Below are positions 1-10,316 of a stretch of 64,000 bases of DNA, piece after piece; the stretch's first letter is position 1, and each line of letters opens with the position of its first letter. The DNA comes from Epithemia pelagica. Lineage: Eukaryota; Bacillariophyta; Bacillariophyceae; Surirellales; Surirellaceae. Location of the stretch: contig OX337231.1 in assembly GCA_946965045.2 (NCBI GenBank), positions 2,976,001 to 3,040,000 on the forward strand, given 5' to 3'. The notes beneath the pieces were generated by a model. That model searched no databases and was not told the DNA's origin. It saw only the letters and a program-made list of their open reading frames with translations. Position numbers and translations under genes: made by a program.

Positions 1-810
1 TGGGGCAGTCGATGTCGGACTCAAAGACGACCGAAAGGTCCATCTTTCTCCAACCTGAACGCTTCTTCCAACTCTTCTTTGGCCAACGAGAGTACTGATT
101 TCCGTATCGTTGCGACTGTGGCCCCATGGCCTTGGCCGCTGTGAATTGTGCTGCAGAACTCATGATCTCTATTTGTTATTCTAACTTATTGAAGTGTATC
201 CTCTTTTCCAGGCTTCTGACCATGCTCAAAAGGGTCATGAGATGGTCAGAAGAGGACTTGTCGCAATGGTCGACTTGGCCATGCCATGGGCGACCGTGAA
301 GGACCGACCGGATCGGCTGATGGAATCTTCCCTCCATGTTTTTTGTCCGTGATTCGATGGGTTCCCGGGACACGGTAAGACACTTGTAACGACATTTGTT
401 TCCTAAGTGATTTTTTGTGAAACGACATTTCTAACCCAATCATATTGCTGCCTTTTGAAACTAACACCCCACCCGCAACGATTGCAAACAATCCCAGCGA
501 CAAAACTACTCCTCTAGAGGAGTATCATGTATGGCTATGTGGAAATGGTAACCCAGGCTCTCGTTCTTCTGGGTAGCAACAAGTCGCACTTGCGCAATTT
601 CCGGGTCGCTTGATGACGCACTTACATTCTCATGTGCCATCAGAATCATAGCGAGATCCTTGGAGCCAGACGCCATGATGATGATGCGGCTGCGGGTTGC
701 GGGGTGAATGAGAAGACTTTCACGGCGGGGTGGGAATCTCACTTCTTGACACCTGGCGCACGCCCTTAGACGACTTCAAACTTCAACATCTCTTCCTCTT
801 CTCAAATAAG
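1..810. other. left edge, no supported gene
   Basis: No gene can be supported here. On the minus strand a 56-codon frame (676 down to 506) begins at ATG and contains a good GTAAGTG donor-like site after 17 codons, so it could be the first exon of a gene leaving the window. No downstream exon with recognisable similarity was found. The stretch just before 811 is presumably the promoter and 5' leader of the transporter gene. Confidence 0.4.
507..524. repeat. 18-bp perfect palindrome
   Basis: A perfect inverted repeat, TACTCCTCT followed directly by AGAGGAGTA. Its half-site TACTCCT/AGGAGTA recurs in many intergenic regions of this window. Function is unknown; a binding site or a hairpin are both possible. 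Confidence 0.8.
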
Positions 811-1863
811 ATGGCTCCTGTTGTACCACACGAAGGCGTTTCTGCACTAGAGTCTTTGTCAAGCTTCATTTACAAAGTTGAGCACATGCCTCAAACGGTG
901 GGCATGGCTTGGCTCCTTTCCAGTGCTCTTTATACAACCTACGCAACAAATGCTTTCTTGAAGTACAAGCCAAATGCTGTCATTCAAGGAGAGAAAACTC
1001 GCCTTGCAGCAACAATACCTGCTCAAAAGTGGAAAGTCACGCGACCAACCCTCCTTACACTCTGTCGATTTGGTGGATCTTTGCTGTTGGGATTGGTCGC
1101 ACACGCAGACTTGAGAATATGGGACCGGGTGATGGAGACAATACGAGCTGCTCCATTATTTCTCTTTCCGGCCGCCTGCTTGTTTATAGCAAACTTTTTC
1201 AATGCCATTAGTCTAGAACGAATTGGGATTTCGCTGACCTATACTTCGAAATGTGCAATACCACTCATCACCGTACTACTCGCGTTGGCGGTGGACGGAG
1301 TCAAAGCCTTACCCAACCATCTGGCATTGCTATCACTGCTGCCAATTGCACTCGGAATTGGAGCAGCGTCGTGGAACTCCCCGACCTTCGAACCGCTGGG
1401 ATTCGCTTCTGCCATGCTGTCGGCCACTGCCCAGAGTGCCCTGAATGTCAGTAGCAAACGTGCAATGATGAAAAGCGGAATTAGAGGAGCTTCGACACAG
1501 CGAGTTCTGGTTGCCGTTGGATTGATCATCGCAATGGTAATCACACACTTCGAACATCGAAGTCACACTCGGGAAGCTTCTGTGGACAAAGGCGACCCAG
1601 GGCCAGGGGCTGGAGAACCATTGGCAATTTATGTGATGGCAATCACTGCATATCATATTGAATACGTTTTATCATTTATGTTCGTGAAACTTGTTTCTCC
1701 CGTCACCTATGGCGCATGTGATGCGGTTCGACGGCTCAGTGTGATACTGGCTGGACGAGCAATGTTTGGCGCCAAACCTCTCACTGCTTTGAATATTGCA
1801 GGAATTGGTCTTGCACTTTGTGGCGCACTAGGATACTCGGTCACGAGCTCAATGGGTAAATAA
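811..1863 (+). CDS. TPT/DMT-family sugar-phosphate or nucleotide-sugar transporter
   Basis: A 350-residue multi-span membrane protein with about nine or ten hydrophobic segments. It fits the triose-phosphate/nucleotide-sugar transporter branch (TPT domain) of the drug/metabolite transporter superfamily. Family-like features are the segment with ISLERIGISLTYTSK near the middle, the NVSSKRAMMK stretch that usually follows the central repeat boundary, and the C-terminal SPVTYGACDAVRRLSVI segment, which matches the conserved end of TPT proteins. The open frame extends upstream to 730 through a GTG, but 811 is the first ATG. No clear plastid bipartite leader is visible, so the membrane (Golgi, ER or plastid envelope) and the substrate cannot be assigned. 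A loop at about residues 255-280 is rich in Gly, Pro and Asp. Confidence 0.85.
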   Translation: MAPVVPHEGVSALESLSSFIYKVEHMPQTVGMAWLLSSALYTTYATNAFLKYKPNAVIQGEKTRLAATIPAQKWKVTRPTLLTLCRFGGSLLLGLVAHADLRIWDRVMETIRAAPLFLFPAACLFIANFFNAISLERIGISLTYTSKCAIPLITVLLALAVDGVKALPNHLALLSLLPIALGIGAASWNSPTFEPLGFASAMLSATAQSALNVSSKRAMMKSGIRGASTQRVLVAVGLIIAMVITHFEHRSHTREASVDKGDPGPGAGEPLAIYVMAITAYHIEYVLSFMFVKLVSPVTYGACDAVRRLSVILAGRAMFGAKPLTALNIAGIGLALCGALGYSVTSSMGK

Positions 1864-1942
1864 GATAAGCTATCTCGTGCGACTATCAAGTAATCCCCAA
1901 TCGTTGGAGAGGAATTGAATCATAGAGGAGGAAGCAGTCCTG

Positions 1943-3000
1943 TCATATGCGGACGTTTGGACCGAATTCAATCTTCCTCACTTTTGCAATGAACTCCAGT
2001 CTGACACTTCGCATTTCTCCCGTCATAAACCACTTTTTCAAGTCTCCTTCACATTCAACAATCCCATTGAACACCGTTTGCAGCCATCCAGAGTGACTAG
2101 CGATGGCAATGTCCGCTTCCTTTCTATTTGAAAGCCATTCCATGAATAGATAAATGCGCTCCCCGACTTGTTCTTTCGATTCTCTTTGAGTTTCTGAGAA
2201 TATTGGATCTTCTTCCTTAGCCATCATCAATGAGAAATCAACCTGTGGGTACTCTGCTTTATGATGAGATACAGGAAGTCGTTTGTCACAAATATGCACA
2301 CCACTTTCCTCTCGGATCATTTCATGTGCAACAAAGGACGCTTTTCCAATCAAACTTTCAAATGCGATCAAGCTCGTCTGAATTGCCCGATTGAGGGGAG
2401 ACGTTGCAATCAGTGTCGGTGGATTGCTCATGGACGTGACTTTTTCTCGAGCAACTGCTTGCGCTTGTAAGCGTCCCTTGTTTGTCAGCGAGGGGTCGAG
2501 GAGTTCCGGTAGAATATAAGGGTTATTCGGATCTTTAGTGAACTGAGTCCATTCTTTTCCATCCTGTTTGTACTCTTGTGCTTTAAGATTATGGTCGGCT
2601 AGACGAGTGAAGCATGTTAGCTTTCGTAAGGTGATGTGAATTCAACAAAGGAACTTTTGAGATGCAACAACTAACCTTCTCCATGTCGTAGAAAATGAAC
2701 CGTTTTGATATTCTTGGTGCCACTTTGATCAACTGTGAGTGCATTCGAGCCATCCAATGGATATGCTCTGATGACCAGGCGTCGCGTCCTCATTTTCGTG
2801 TAAAGCTCATCCATGCCCTCCATTTGCTCAGCACTTTCCTTTGCAGCTAGGGCAATGGCAGCTTGACTGTGAGCAATTTGTGAGGCACATTTCTCAGCGG
2901 AAGACATGCCTTCGTTAGTATTTAATGGCGTTCCGAAACCTGAAATACAGATGAGACCAGCAAAAGTGGACCAGACCACAAGCAGAAGCAATGCGTCCAT
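1943..3000 (-). CDS. phosphoglycerate mutase-like histidine phosphatase (2 exons)
   Basis: Exons are 3000-2676 and 2598-1943; the 77-bp intron (2675-2599) has GT-AG ends. The split falls inside the catalytic motif: exon 1 ends in RHGE and the spliced codon gives RHGEADHN (residues 105-112), the phosphohistidine signature of the histidine phosphatase superfamily. The second catalytic His is in ASHSGWLQTV near the C-terminus. The 326-residue protein starts with a hydrophobic stretch (residues 3-22), so it is probably secreted or membrane-anchored. The substrate cannot be read from sequence; similar proteins in plants and algae are often annotated as PGAM-like without proven mutase activity. It ends 79 bp from the convergent transporter gene. 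Confidence 0.9.
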
Positions 3001-3310
3001 TTTGAGCGCAACGTCACTACCGACTGCCGATCGACAAAAATGAGATAAAACGGCAAACTAACGCCTTGTTCGTTGTGTGCGCTTTTGTGTCGCGTTTGTG
3101 GTCGTTCGGTCGCATACACGATGATCAACAAAGAGGTTTTGACTTCCAAAGCCGTAATCAATGAAGGACGACTAAAATGGGAAATGCTGTGTTTTCTGAC
3201 ATGGCCAAACTGTCAAAAGTGCTGCGCGCCTATGCTACTGCCACCAGTTGGTTCGTCATCAAGCTCCACGCGACAAGACTGGTCAAAACAAAAATAGGGG
3301 TTTAGGTTGT
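3001..3310. promoter_or_regulatory. promoter region of the histidine phosphatase gene
   Basis: This 310-bp space lies upstream of the minus-strand phosphatase ATG and downstream of the stop of the next minus-strand gene. No gene is supported in it. No clear TATA box or other named element was recognised. Confidence 0.4.
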
Positions 3311-4035
3311 TTACAGAGCTGCCTTGATACCTGCCGCCGCTTGCTCGAACTTCGCCTTTTTGGCAGGATCCTTCATCATTTCTTGCATGGAATCCATGTA
3401 TGCTCGGAAGTTGGGGTCCTTCATCATTTCGTCGAGTTGTTTCTTAAAGTTTGGGTCCTTGATCATTTTGGCCATGCTATCCATCATGGCGGGATCATTT
3501 GTCATGGCGTCCATAGTAGCGTCAACTGTTTCCATTGACTTCTTTTTCATTTGATCGTTTCCAATCTTGATCATTTGTTCCATTCTCGCCTCGGCGGCGG
3601 CGGCCTTATTGGGGTCGTCAAGCATTTCTTTGGTTGTGTGCAACGAGTCTTTGAACTCCTTACTGGTGGAAAGCTTCTTCATTTCTGACTGGAATTTCTT
3701 GTCTTTCATCATTTCTTGAGCAGCCGCCATCATTTCGGGATCCTGGAAAGATTCAAGTCGACGACAGCAAAGACGACGGCCAAACATCACGTCAGAATGA
3801 CAGATTCAACCAGGACATGGAAATCATGTTTGTTCTCATTGACTCTTGGTCACATGGAAAGATGGGTTCAGGAACGTACCTGCATGTCACGCATCAGTTG
3901 TGCCAAGAGTTCTGGGTCCTTGGCAGCTTGTTTCAGGCCTTCCATGCCCATTTGGATGTTCTGGAGAGGGTCTTGCTGGGCAAAGCAGAAACTGGAAAAG
4001 GTGGCAAGAGCGAGGATGAGGAGCTTTTGAAACAT
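3311..4035 (-). CDS. secreted protein with DP-rich (STI1-like) repeats (2 exons)
   Basis: Exons are 4035-3880 and 3742-3311, with a 137-bp GT-AG intron between them. The spliced frame encodes 195 residues. Residues 1-19 form a signal peptide ending in FCFA before QQDP. The mature part is Met-, Lys- and Asp-rich helical sequence with repeated short units such as EMMKDPNF and DPEMMAAAQEMM. They resemble the DP-repeat helices of STI1/HOP-type domains that bind chaperones or clients, but similarity is only at pattern level. No catalytic motif is visible. The unspliced frame would start further downstream within the intron and lose the signal peptide, so the two-exon model is preferred. Confidence 0.75.
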
Positions 4036-4486
4036 GATGTCAATCTATTCTTTGTCGAGAGGCAGCAAAAGGGGGGAACAGAACGTTTGGCTTGTTGTTG
4101 TTGTTGTTGCAGAACAATGAATTGATATGGTCAATGGTCGACGGTTTGAGTCGGATTTTTTTGAAGCCGACATGCACGACATGTGGAACGTGGAAGTTGA
4201 AGATACGCGATAGACTCGGTTCAGTCGCAGATCATGCAGGTTTCCAATTTGCCACGCGTCAACAAATTCATGCGGGGAGACCGACAGACCGTAGGTCACG
4301 CTATGACCATGTGACTGTGACGTGGCTACTGCGGGTCCCGCACTCGCACCTCGCACTGCGACTCCCATCCAAATCCAAAAAGCGCAAAAAACAAAAGCAA
4401 GTCATTGGACAAGACACGCCAACAACCATCTCATCAGATCTCTTCGACGTTGAAACGGTCCTTTTGGGTTTCCACTCGTAGGAACG
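4036..4486. promoter_or_regulatory. divergent promoter between STI1-like and DnaJ genes
   Basis: A 451-bp space separates two divergent ATGs. It contains a short TTG/TTGTTG run near 4095 and no supportable gene. It presumably holds both promoters and 5' leaders. Confidence 0.4.
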
Positions 4487-5733
4487 ATGTCGGCGACATA
4501 CAGATTGAGTAGACAATGGCTCAAGCTACTGATTCATTTTGCTTCCCTGATTGCATTGACCACTGCTGCCGATTTTTATCAGATTCTGGGTATTTCTCGA
4601 TCGGCCACCACCAAGGAAATCAAAAAGGCGTATCGCAATCTTTCACTAAAATACCATCCAGGTAAGACTGCCGTCAGGATCACACGATTTTGAGTAAGGA
4701 ATTCTTGGTTCGATTTGGATGTGATATTGCTCCCATGTATGTTATTGGCTCATTAATTTCAACCTCGTCGGCCTTAGACAAGAACAGTGAAGAAGGAGCT
4801 GCCGAAAAGTTTGCGGAAATCGCCCGAGCGTATGAAGTGTTGTCGGATGAAGAGAAGAAATCGGTCTATGATCGTCATGGAGAAGAGGGATTGAAACAAC
4901 ATGAGGACCGGGCTGCATCAGGAGGAGGCGGTGGTGGGTTTGATGATATTTTCTCCCAGTTTTTTGGCGGTGGTGGCCGACGTCGTGATGACGGTGAACG
5001 GAGGTCACCCAGTGTCCATTTACCCCTACACTTAACCTTGGAGCAACTGTACCTGGGTGAAACATTCGAGGTAGAATATGTACGACAGGTGTTGTGTTTG
5101 AATTGGGAAATGTGTATGAAAGCAGCTCCCGATTGCCAAGGAGCAGGCGTCCGAGTTCGTCGTCAGCAGTTGGCCCCTGGTTTTGTTCAGCAAGTCCAAC
5201 AGGCAGACGAACGTTGTGTGGCTCCTGGGAAAATGTGGAAGTCCGACTGTAGAGATTGTCCATCCAAAACGGTCACGGAAAAAATTGATTTGACCGTCAG
5301 TGTCTCTCCTGGAATGCGAAATGAGGAAGAAATTGTATTGGAGGAGGTTGCCGATGAAAAGCCTGGTATGTTGGCGGGACATTTGCACTTCCACGTGATT
5401 GAGGAAAAACACGAATTTTTCCATCGTGATCGCGACGACTTATACTTGACCATGGAAATCCCATTGGTTAAGGCCTTGGTTGGGTTTTCCATTACACTTA
5501 AGCATTTGGATGGCCATGAATTCACAGTTGAGCGCAAAGGAGTAACGGACTGCGATTTTGTACAAAAGATCCCTGGTAAAGGTATGCCACGACGAAATGG
5601 AAGAGGCTTCGGAAGTCTGTTTATTACATACGAAGTCGACTTCCCCGACGAGCTGTCAAGCCAACAGAAACAAGCAATTCGACAAATTCTGGGAGAGGAT
5701 GGAGATGGCGGACGTACGGGCGAGGAACTATAA
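4487..5733 (+). CDS. DNAJB11: ER-type DnaJ (ERdj3/DNAJB11-like), 2 exons
   Basis: Exons are 4487-4661 and 4778-5733 (116-bp GT-AG intron). The intron interrupts the HPD motif: exon 1 ends in KYHP and splicing restores HPDKN. The 376-residue protein has a signal-like leader (residues 1-27), a J domain (about 28-95), a Gly-rich linker with [11 protein letters not shown], and the C-terminal substrate-binding domains. As in ERdj3, the canonical DnaJ zinc finger is replaced by a short segment with scattered cysteines (LCLNWEMC and SDCRDC), followed by the family-like [13 protein letters not shown]. It is expected to stimulate an ER-lumenal Hsp70 (BiP). It ends in GEEL, not a clear HDEL signal; ERdj3 proteins generally lack one too. 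Confidence 0.92.
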
Positions 5734-5850
5734 AACCTGCTGTTCTCCTAGTACCTACTAGCTAGTAAACTGAGATTGCTCTGGGTGGCAGATTCAACGC
5801 TCACTTGGTAGGGTAGATTGACAGTAAAAACGCATCTATTGTTGTCGTAA

Positions 5851-7005
5851 TTATGCTGAACTTGCTTCCTGCTGTTTTTGTCGCAAATAATTCTTCAAGA
5901 AAAACTCACCGGCCTTGTAGCTCGATCGAACCAAGGGTCCTGATGCAACATATGTGAATCCCATTGCATCAGCTTCAGTTTGCCACTGCTGAAACTTTTC
6001 CGGTGTTACGTATTCTTGCGCCGCCAAGTGTTTCTTTGTGGGTTGCAGATATTGTCCAAAGGTGACAACGTCTACTTCAATCTCTCTCAGGTCACTCAAG
6101 GCTTGACGCACATCTTCATCTTTTTCTCCTAATCCCAACATGAGTGATGTCTTTGTTAAGCAACCAGAGTCAAGAGATTTCACGTACGACAGAACATCCA
6201 ACGATTGGCGATACTTTGCTCTTCGATCTCGAACAAACGGCGTTAACCGTTCGACAGTCTCCATATTGTGAGCGTACACATCCAAACCGGAAGTGGCAAC
6301 TGCTTTGATTAACTCTTTTTGGCCTTGAAAATCGGGCGTTAATGCTTCCACCAAAAGTTCGGGTTTCTTCAGCTTCAATTGTTGGATAACTTGTCGGAAA
6401 TGGTCAGATCCTTGATCTTCAAGATCGTCTCGATCAACGGACGTGAGTACAACGTAATCAAGTCCCCATTTCGCAATGGCCGTGGCGACCTTGGTCGGCT
6501 CATCGGGATCCAAGGGAGGTGGGGCCCTCGACGTTTTCACACTGCAGAAGCGACATCCTCGCGTGCATGTGTCTCCCATAATCATGATAGTAGCAGTTGC
6601 TGTGTGGTCTTCGCCACCACCCCAACACTCGCCAATATTTGGACATCGAGCTTCCTCGCAAACCGTCGCCAAGCCAAGTTCCCTCACGGTGGAACGTAGC
6701 TTTTGGTAATTCTCCGAATCAGCCGCAGAAGCTTTCAGCCACTTTGGTTTCGGCAAAATCTTGGATGACCGCGGCGCAGCTTTCTTTCGTACAGGGCGAT
6801 CACCACTCGCAAATTGGTCAAGCGTGGCGTCCTGGTCGTTCGCAATTTCTTCTCGAAGTGCCTGCAGCCGACTTTTTCCATCCGACTGAGTCACCTCCAC
6901 AATGGTCGATGATGAGAGCAATCTCCAGCCGTCTCGTCGACGTAGCTGAAGTCTCCATGTAACCTGCTGTCCTCTGTGTAGAATAGATGACACTGTAAAC
7001 GACAT
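5851..7005 (-). CDS. LIAS: lipoyl synthase, probably mitochondrial
   Basis: A radical-SAM enzyme that inserts two sulfurs into octanoyl groups on E2 and H-protein subunits. The 384-residue protein carries the auxiliary-cluster motif [12 protein letters not shown] (Cys116, 121, 127), the radical-SAM motif CTRGCRFC (Cys147, 151, 154) and the C-terminal RSSY motif at about 360-363, whose Ser ligates the auxiliary cluster. All required residues are present. The N-terminus is rich in Arg, Ser and hydrophobic residues with no acids up to about residue 24, which suits a mitochondrial targeting peptide. The open frame continues 12 bases upstream to a GTG; 7005 is the first ATG. The next gene (7286) is divergent. 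Confidence 0.97.
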   Translation of the reverse strand: MSFTVSSILHRGQQVTWRLQLRRRDGWRLLSSSTIVEVTQSDGKSRLQALREEIANDQDATLDQFASGDRPVRKKAAPRSSKILPKPKWLKASAADSENYQKLRSTVRELGLATVCEEARCPNIGECWGGGEDHTATATIMIMGDTCTRGCRFCSVKTSRAPPPLDPDEPTKVATAIAKWGLDYVVLTSVDRDDLEDQGSDHFRQVIQQLKLKKPELLVEALTPDFQGQKELIKAVATSGLDVYAHNMETVERLTPFVRDRRAKYRQSLDVLSYVKSLDSGCLTKTSLMLGLGEKDEDVRQALSDLREIEVDVVTFGQYLQPTKKHLAAQEYVTPEKFQQWQTEADAMGFTYVASGPLVRSSYKAGEFFLKNYLRQKQQEASSA

Positions 7006-7285
7006 GCTTAGCCACACTTCGTTGTTATTCTCTGGTGCACTCTGATCTCGTTTTCATTGTTGTGGTGCTCGTGCGTGTGGCATGCTGATGGTCGTCGAGG
7101 AAGGTCTCTGCACTCAATTCTTCTTCGGGGGGAGGCCCTTTTTATTTGGGGGGGGGTGCTTCGATTGTTGGATGTCGGAAGAATTCGAAAGAACTCCATT
7201 TCGAAAAACCTCCGAGACCCGCACGACTGGATTCAACATTTTTTCTCATAAAATTTTCTCAAGGAAAAAAAGTAAACGCAACGTG

Positions 7286-8020
7286 ATGTTTTATCAATTT
7301 CCATACGACAACCACTACTATCGAAGCCGAGGTGACTACATGACTCCTCGTGAATATGAGCTTTACAGGAAGCAAAAAGCGTACGAGCAACTTCGACGCC
7401 GTCAAATAGCGGAAGAACGACAAAGGCAAGAATATTTGCTTCGACGCCAACGCGCCGAAGAAGCACGCCTTGAACGAGAAAGATATGAAAGGCAAATTGA
7501 TGCTCAACGAGCTGCCCCTTTGAGAAAAAGCTACGATTCAAAGGAGGAGAATGATGAAAGAGAGTACAAAGTTGTGAGAGGATGGGATGGAAGGCTTTAT
7601 CGTGTTCGTGTTCAAGAGAACGACGACGAGGAATATCGGTGGATGAGGGACTGGGATGGTTCAATCACTCGAGTTCAACCGAAACTCTCTGTTAAAGACG
7701 AAACCAGGCGCAAAGATCGACGTGAGGAGCCAGCTGAAGAAGACCGACCACAGTTGAGAGCAGTAGAGAACAGTGCCAAAGGTTCTCAGTCAAACCTGAA
7801 AAGTCCACTTTCAACAGCGTTGGGGCAAAAGGAGTCGTACAGCAATGAATCTACGCGTCAAACGGCGAAAAACGACAAACGAAAAAAGAAAAAGATTACT
7901 GTTATAGTTGAGGATGTTTCGGATTCGAGCGACGCTGAGGAGGACGAAATGAATTCATACTGGCGAAATCGTCATCCATCGCCCAATGAGAGTTGGATGG
8001 AGCCCATTGAGCAAATCTAA
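7286..8020 (+). CDS. coiled-coil protein with WDG repeats, unknown function
   Basis: A 244-residue protein I do not recognise. Residues about 25-80 are an Arg/Glu-rich helical region likely to form a coiled coil. It is followed by two related motifs, YKVVRGWDGRLYRVRV and YRWMRDWDGSITRV, and a Lys-rich basic patch (KRKKKKI) before an acidic Ser/Asp tail. The C-terminal half is polar and probably disordered. An in-frame ATG at 7082 would add 68 residues; I prefer 7286 because the extension is Gly/Phe-rich, unlike the rest, and lies in the presumed 5' leader. The LIAS gene diverges from it. Confidence 0.7.
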   Translation: MFYQFPYDNHYYRSRGDYMTPREYELYRKQKAYEQLRRRQIAEERQRQEYLLRRQRAEEARLERERYERQIDAQRAAPLRKSYDSKEENDEREYKVVRGWDGRLYRVRVQENDDEEYRWMRDWDGSITRVQPKLSVKDETRRKDRREEPAEEDRPQLRAVENSAKGSQSNLKSPLSTALGQKESYSNESTRQTAKNDKRKKKKITVIVEDVSDSSDAEEDEMNSYWRNRHPSPNESWMEPIEQI

Positions 8021-8384
8021 CTACATGCGGACCCGACCAACTTTGTTTGAGTGTAGATGGCATGTTATAAAGTAAAATGCATCTAAAGCAACTTTTAAGG
8101 ATCCGAATAAATTTGTCTTTTGTTAGCATGTCAAAGATATCGTGTCTGATCCAACGCTTGCAATTGTCACTGAGGGGAAAGCTACACAATACTCTGATAG
8201 CTTTAATGATAAATGTATCGCCTTTTCAGTCTTCTCTCAGTTGTAGAGTAGTCGGCGACTCGACACTGTAGAGCTACACGATGTCGTTTTCCGAAGGACG
8301 CTCGAAACCCAAGGGCGTCATCATGGAGATGATTCTCGGAAATCACGAGAAAGGTTCAGCAAAAAGCTACATATCGGCCCAGTT
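8021..8384. other. convergent intergenic region
   Basis: 364 bp between two converging stop codons. It is moderately AT-rich and presumably holds the 3' untranslated regions of both genes. No gene or structured RNA was recognised. Confidence 0.5.
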
Positions 8385-9989
8385 TCACTTGCTCTTTAGA
8401 AGTGCTCGTTTACGTCCGGCCATGTAGGACTTGACAAGCTTGAAAATGATTTCGGCGGCCAGGCGCAACCCCGAATAATCCACGTAGCAGATGCGCAAGG
8501 CTCGTACTACCTCCTTGCTCTCGGCCCCCACAAAGCACCCACGAATCACGTCCATGCGTCGACCTTTGCCCTGAGGGATCATATCTCGCCATTCCCTAAA
8601 GGAATCTAGCATTTCGTCGTAACGCCGACCGTGATCCACTTTCTTAACATCCACTACATCATCAAACGCTCTGGAAGCCACATCTGCTATAGATTTCATA
8701 ATGCCTTCCAAAAGCAGAAGTGTATCACAGCTTCGTTCGACCGAGCATTCTTGAGACACGCAATCGTACAAGCCAATCACGAGATCTGTAAATGAAACTT
8801 GGCCATTTTCAGCTTGATCCAACTCCTGCATCAGTAGTTCTGCTGGTCCAGGATGCACCAGTGATCGCGCCTCATCCAAGAATCCCGTGGAGATGAGCTG
8901 TTCTGTTGTGAAAAAGGCCCCCCGATTGATTTTGTGGCCCGTGGTCACAAATGCCAAGCGACATGCTTCTACCTGGGCTTCGTTCAACCCCGTCGCTTCA
9001 ACAACTATTGAAACATCTCTCTCCCTCTGTAGTTTGGAATCTTCAATTAATTTGCAAAGCTTCTTGTAGATGACACGGGCAGCAACGCGAAGTGGATAGA
9101 GATCCTCAAACAAAACCTCAAAGGCACGGTAGACAGCGGGCTCGTGCGCGCTGGCTGCAACGCCTTCAAACAGAACACGAACCCTTTCTTCCTGGAGACT
9201 GCGGATATCATTTTGACTGTAATTCGAAAACGTTTCGAGCATATTCCTGAATTCTTGTTCCAGATCACTAAGTGTGCGGTTCACGGGTGTCAAAGTGTAC
9301 AAGGGCTTGTCAAGAGATTTTGTTGTCTCATCATCCGTTGGTCGATATCTCTCTGTGACTCTATTTTCCAAAACAGCCACTGAAGATGAGGCTCCAGCGT
9401 CCTCAATGTATAGAACTTGTTTGCTCACGATTGTGGATGAACTTGGATAGGCACGAATTGCGTCTTGCCCGTTCATCGTCGAGTTCGCGGTGGCTCCCGA
9501 AGCCTCTTCAGTAGTAACTTCAACCCTCGACAGAGAGCCGTTTTCATTTTCAACATGATCTGCTGTTGGACTTCCCGTGAACAAACCTTCAGTTGATTGT
9601 ATCACTCCCTGTACGTGTTCATCCGACGATGGATAACCATCATGAAAAGTCAGAGGTTGGTCCAATTCTTCCGGATCAAAACCATTATTATCCCCTGGGA
9701 GCGTACTTTTGCTATTTCTTCTCTGAAAGGTTTTCTGAAGGTAGGACTTGAAACCATTCAAGGCCACTGATCTGCGCGAGCCATGAGTTAGAAACCATTT
9801 TTCTGATTGAAAGCGTGTTTCTCCAGATCGGACGATTGAACGTATGTCCAATGATACTAGGCCACGCACTTCCAGCACCAGAGCTGCAAGTAGGATGTAT
9901 ACAAACGGACGCGACAAAAACGACTGCTGATGAACAGAGCCATGAAACTTCATCAAACTAGTCGTTGTCCTCTTTCGACGACCAATCAT
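8385..9989 (-). CDS. membrane-anchored or organelle-targeted protein, unknown, EF-hand-like segment
   Basis: A 534-residue protein without a recognised family. Residues about 26-45 (VYILLAALVLEVRGLVSL) form a hydrophobic signal or signal-anchor, followed by an Arg/Ser-rich stretch, a layout compatible with an ER or plastid leader. Residues 60-230 are low-complexity and probably disordered. The C-terminal half is helical. It includes a degenerate EF-hand-like loop in the segment ELDQAENGQVSFTD, so calcium binding is possible but unproven. The first ATG in frame is 9989; the frame extends to 10067 through a GTG. A second ATG 14 codons in (MKFHG) also precedes the hydrophobic segment and could be the start. 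Confidence 0.72.
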   Translation of the reverse strand: MIGRRKRTTTSLMKFHGSVHQQSFLSRPFVYILLAALVLEVRGLVSLDIRSIVRSGETRFQSEKWFLTHGSRRSVALNGFKSYLQKTFQRRNSKSTLPGDNNGFDPEELDQPLTFHDGYPSSDEHVQGVIQSTEGLFTGSPTADHVENENGSLSRVEVTTEEASGATANSTMNGQDAIRAYPSSSTIVSKQVLYIEDAGASSSVAVLENRVTERYRPTDDETTKSLDKPLYTLTPVNRTLSDLEQEFRNMLETFSNYSQNDIRSLQEERVRVLFEGVAASAHEPAVYRAFEVLFEDLYPLRVAARVIYKKLCKLIEDSKLQRERDVSIVVEATGLNEAQVEACRLAFVTTGHKINRGAFFTTEQLISTGFLDEARSLVHPGPAELLMQELDQAENGQVSFTDLVIGLYDCVSQECSVERSCDTLLLLEGIMKSIADVASRAFDDVVDVKKVDHGRRYDEMLDSFREWRDMIPQGKGRRMDVIRGCFVGAESKEVVRALRICYVDYSGLRLAAEIIFKLVKSYMAGRKRALLKSK

Positions 9990-10316
9990 GTTGAAAACAA
10001 ATTTTTGTTTTGGATGGAAGTGAAGATCGGAAATCTGAGTTGATGTGTGGAGAAACGACCACGTCACGATGATGTGTGATGGAATCTATCGGGTCGCGCG
10101 TCTCTTTGTGGGTCGCATTATTTCCAACTCCGTACTCTACCCCTCTATCTCTATGGACAATACGTATCTACTCCCCTAGCTAGCTACTCCTAGTAGAGGA
10201 AACCTCTTCAAGGAGAGATTGTGTTGTGTGGGGCTTTTCCTCCTAGAAATAAAATCATTTATCTCATGAATTCCTCGCAGGGAGAAGAAACCAAAGTGAC
10301 ATCAATAACGAACAAG
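9990..10316. promoter_or_regulatory. divergent promoter with GGGTCGC motifs
   Basis: A 327-bp intergenic region between divergent genes. It has two GGGTCGC motifs (10091 and 10110) and a CTACTCCTAGTAGAGG element at 10184. The GGGTCGC motif also occurs between other divergent starts in this window. No gene is supported. Confidence 0.4.
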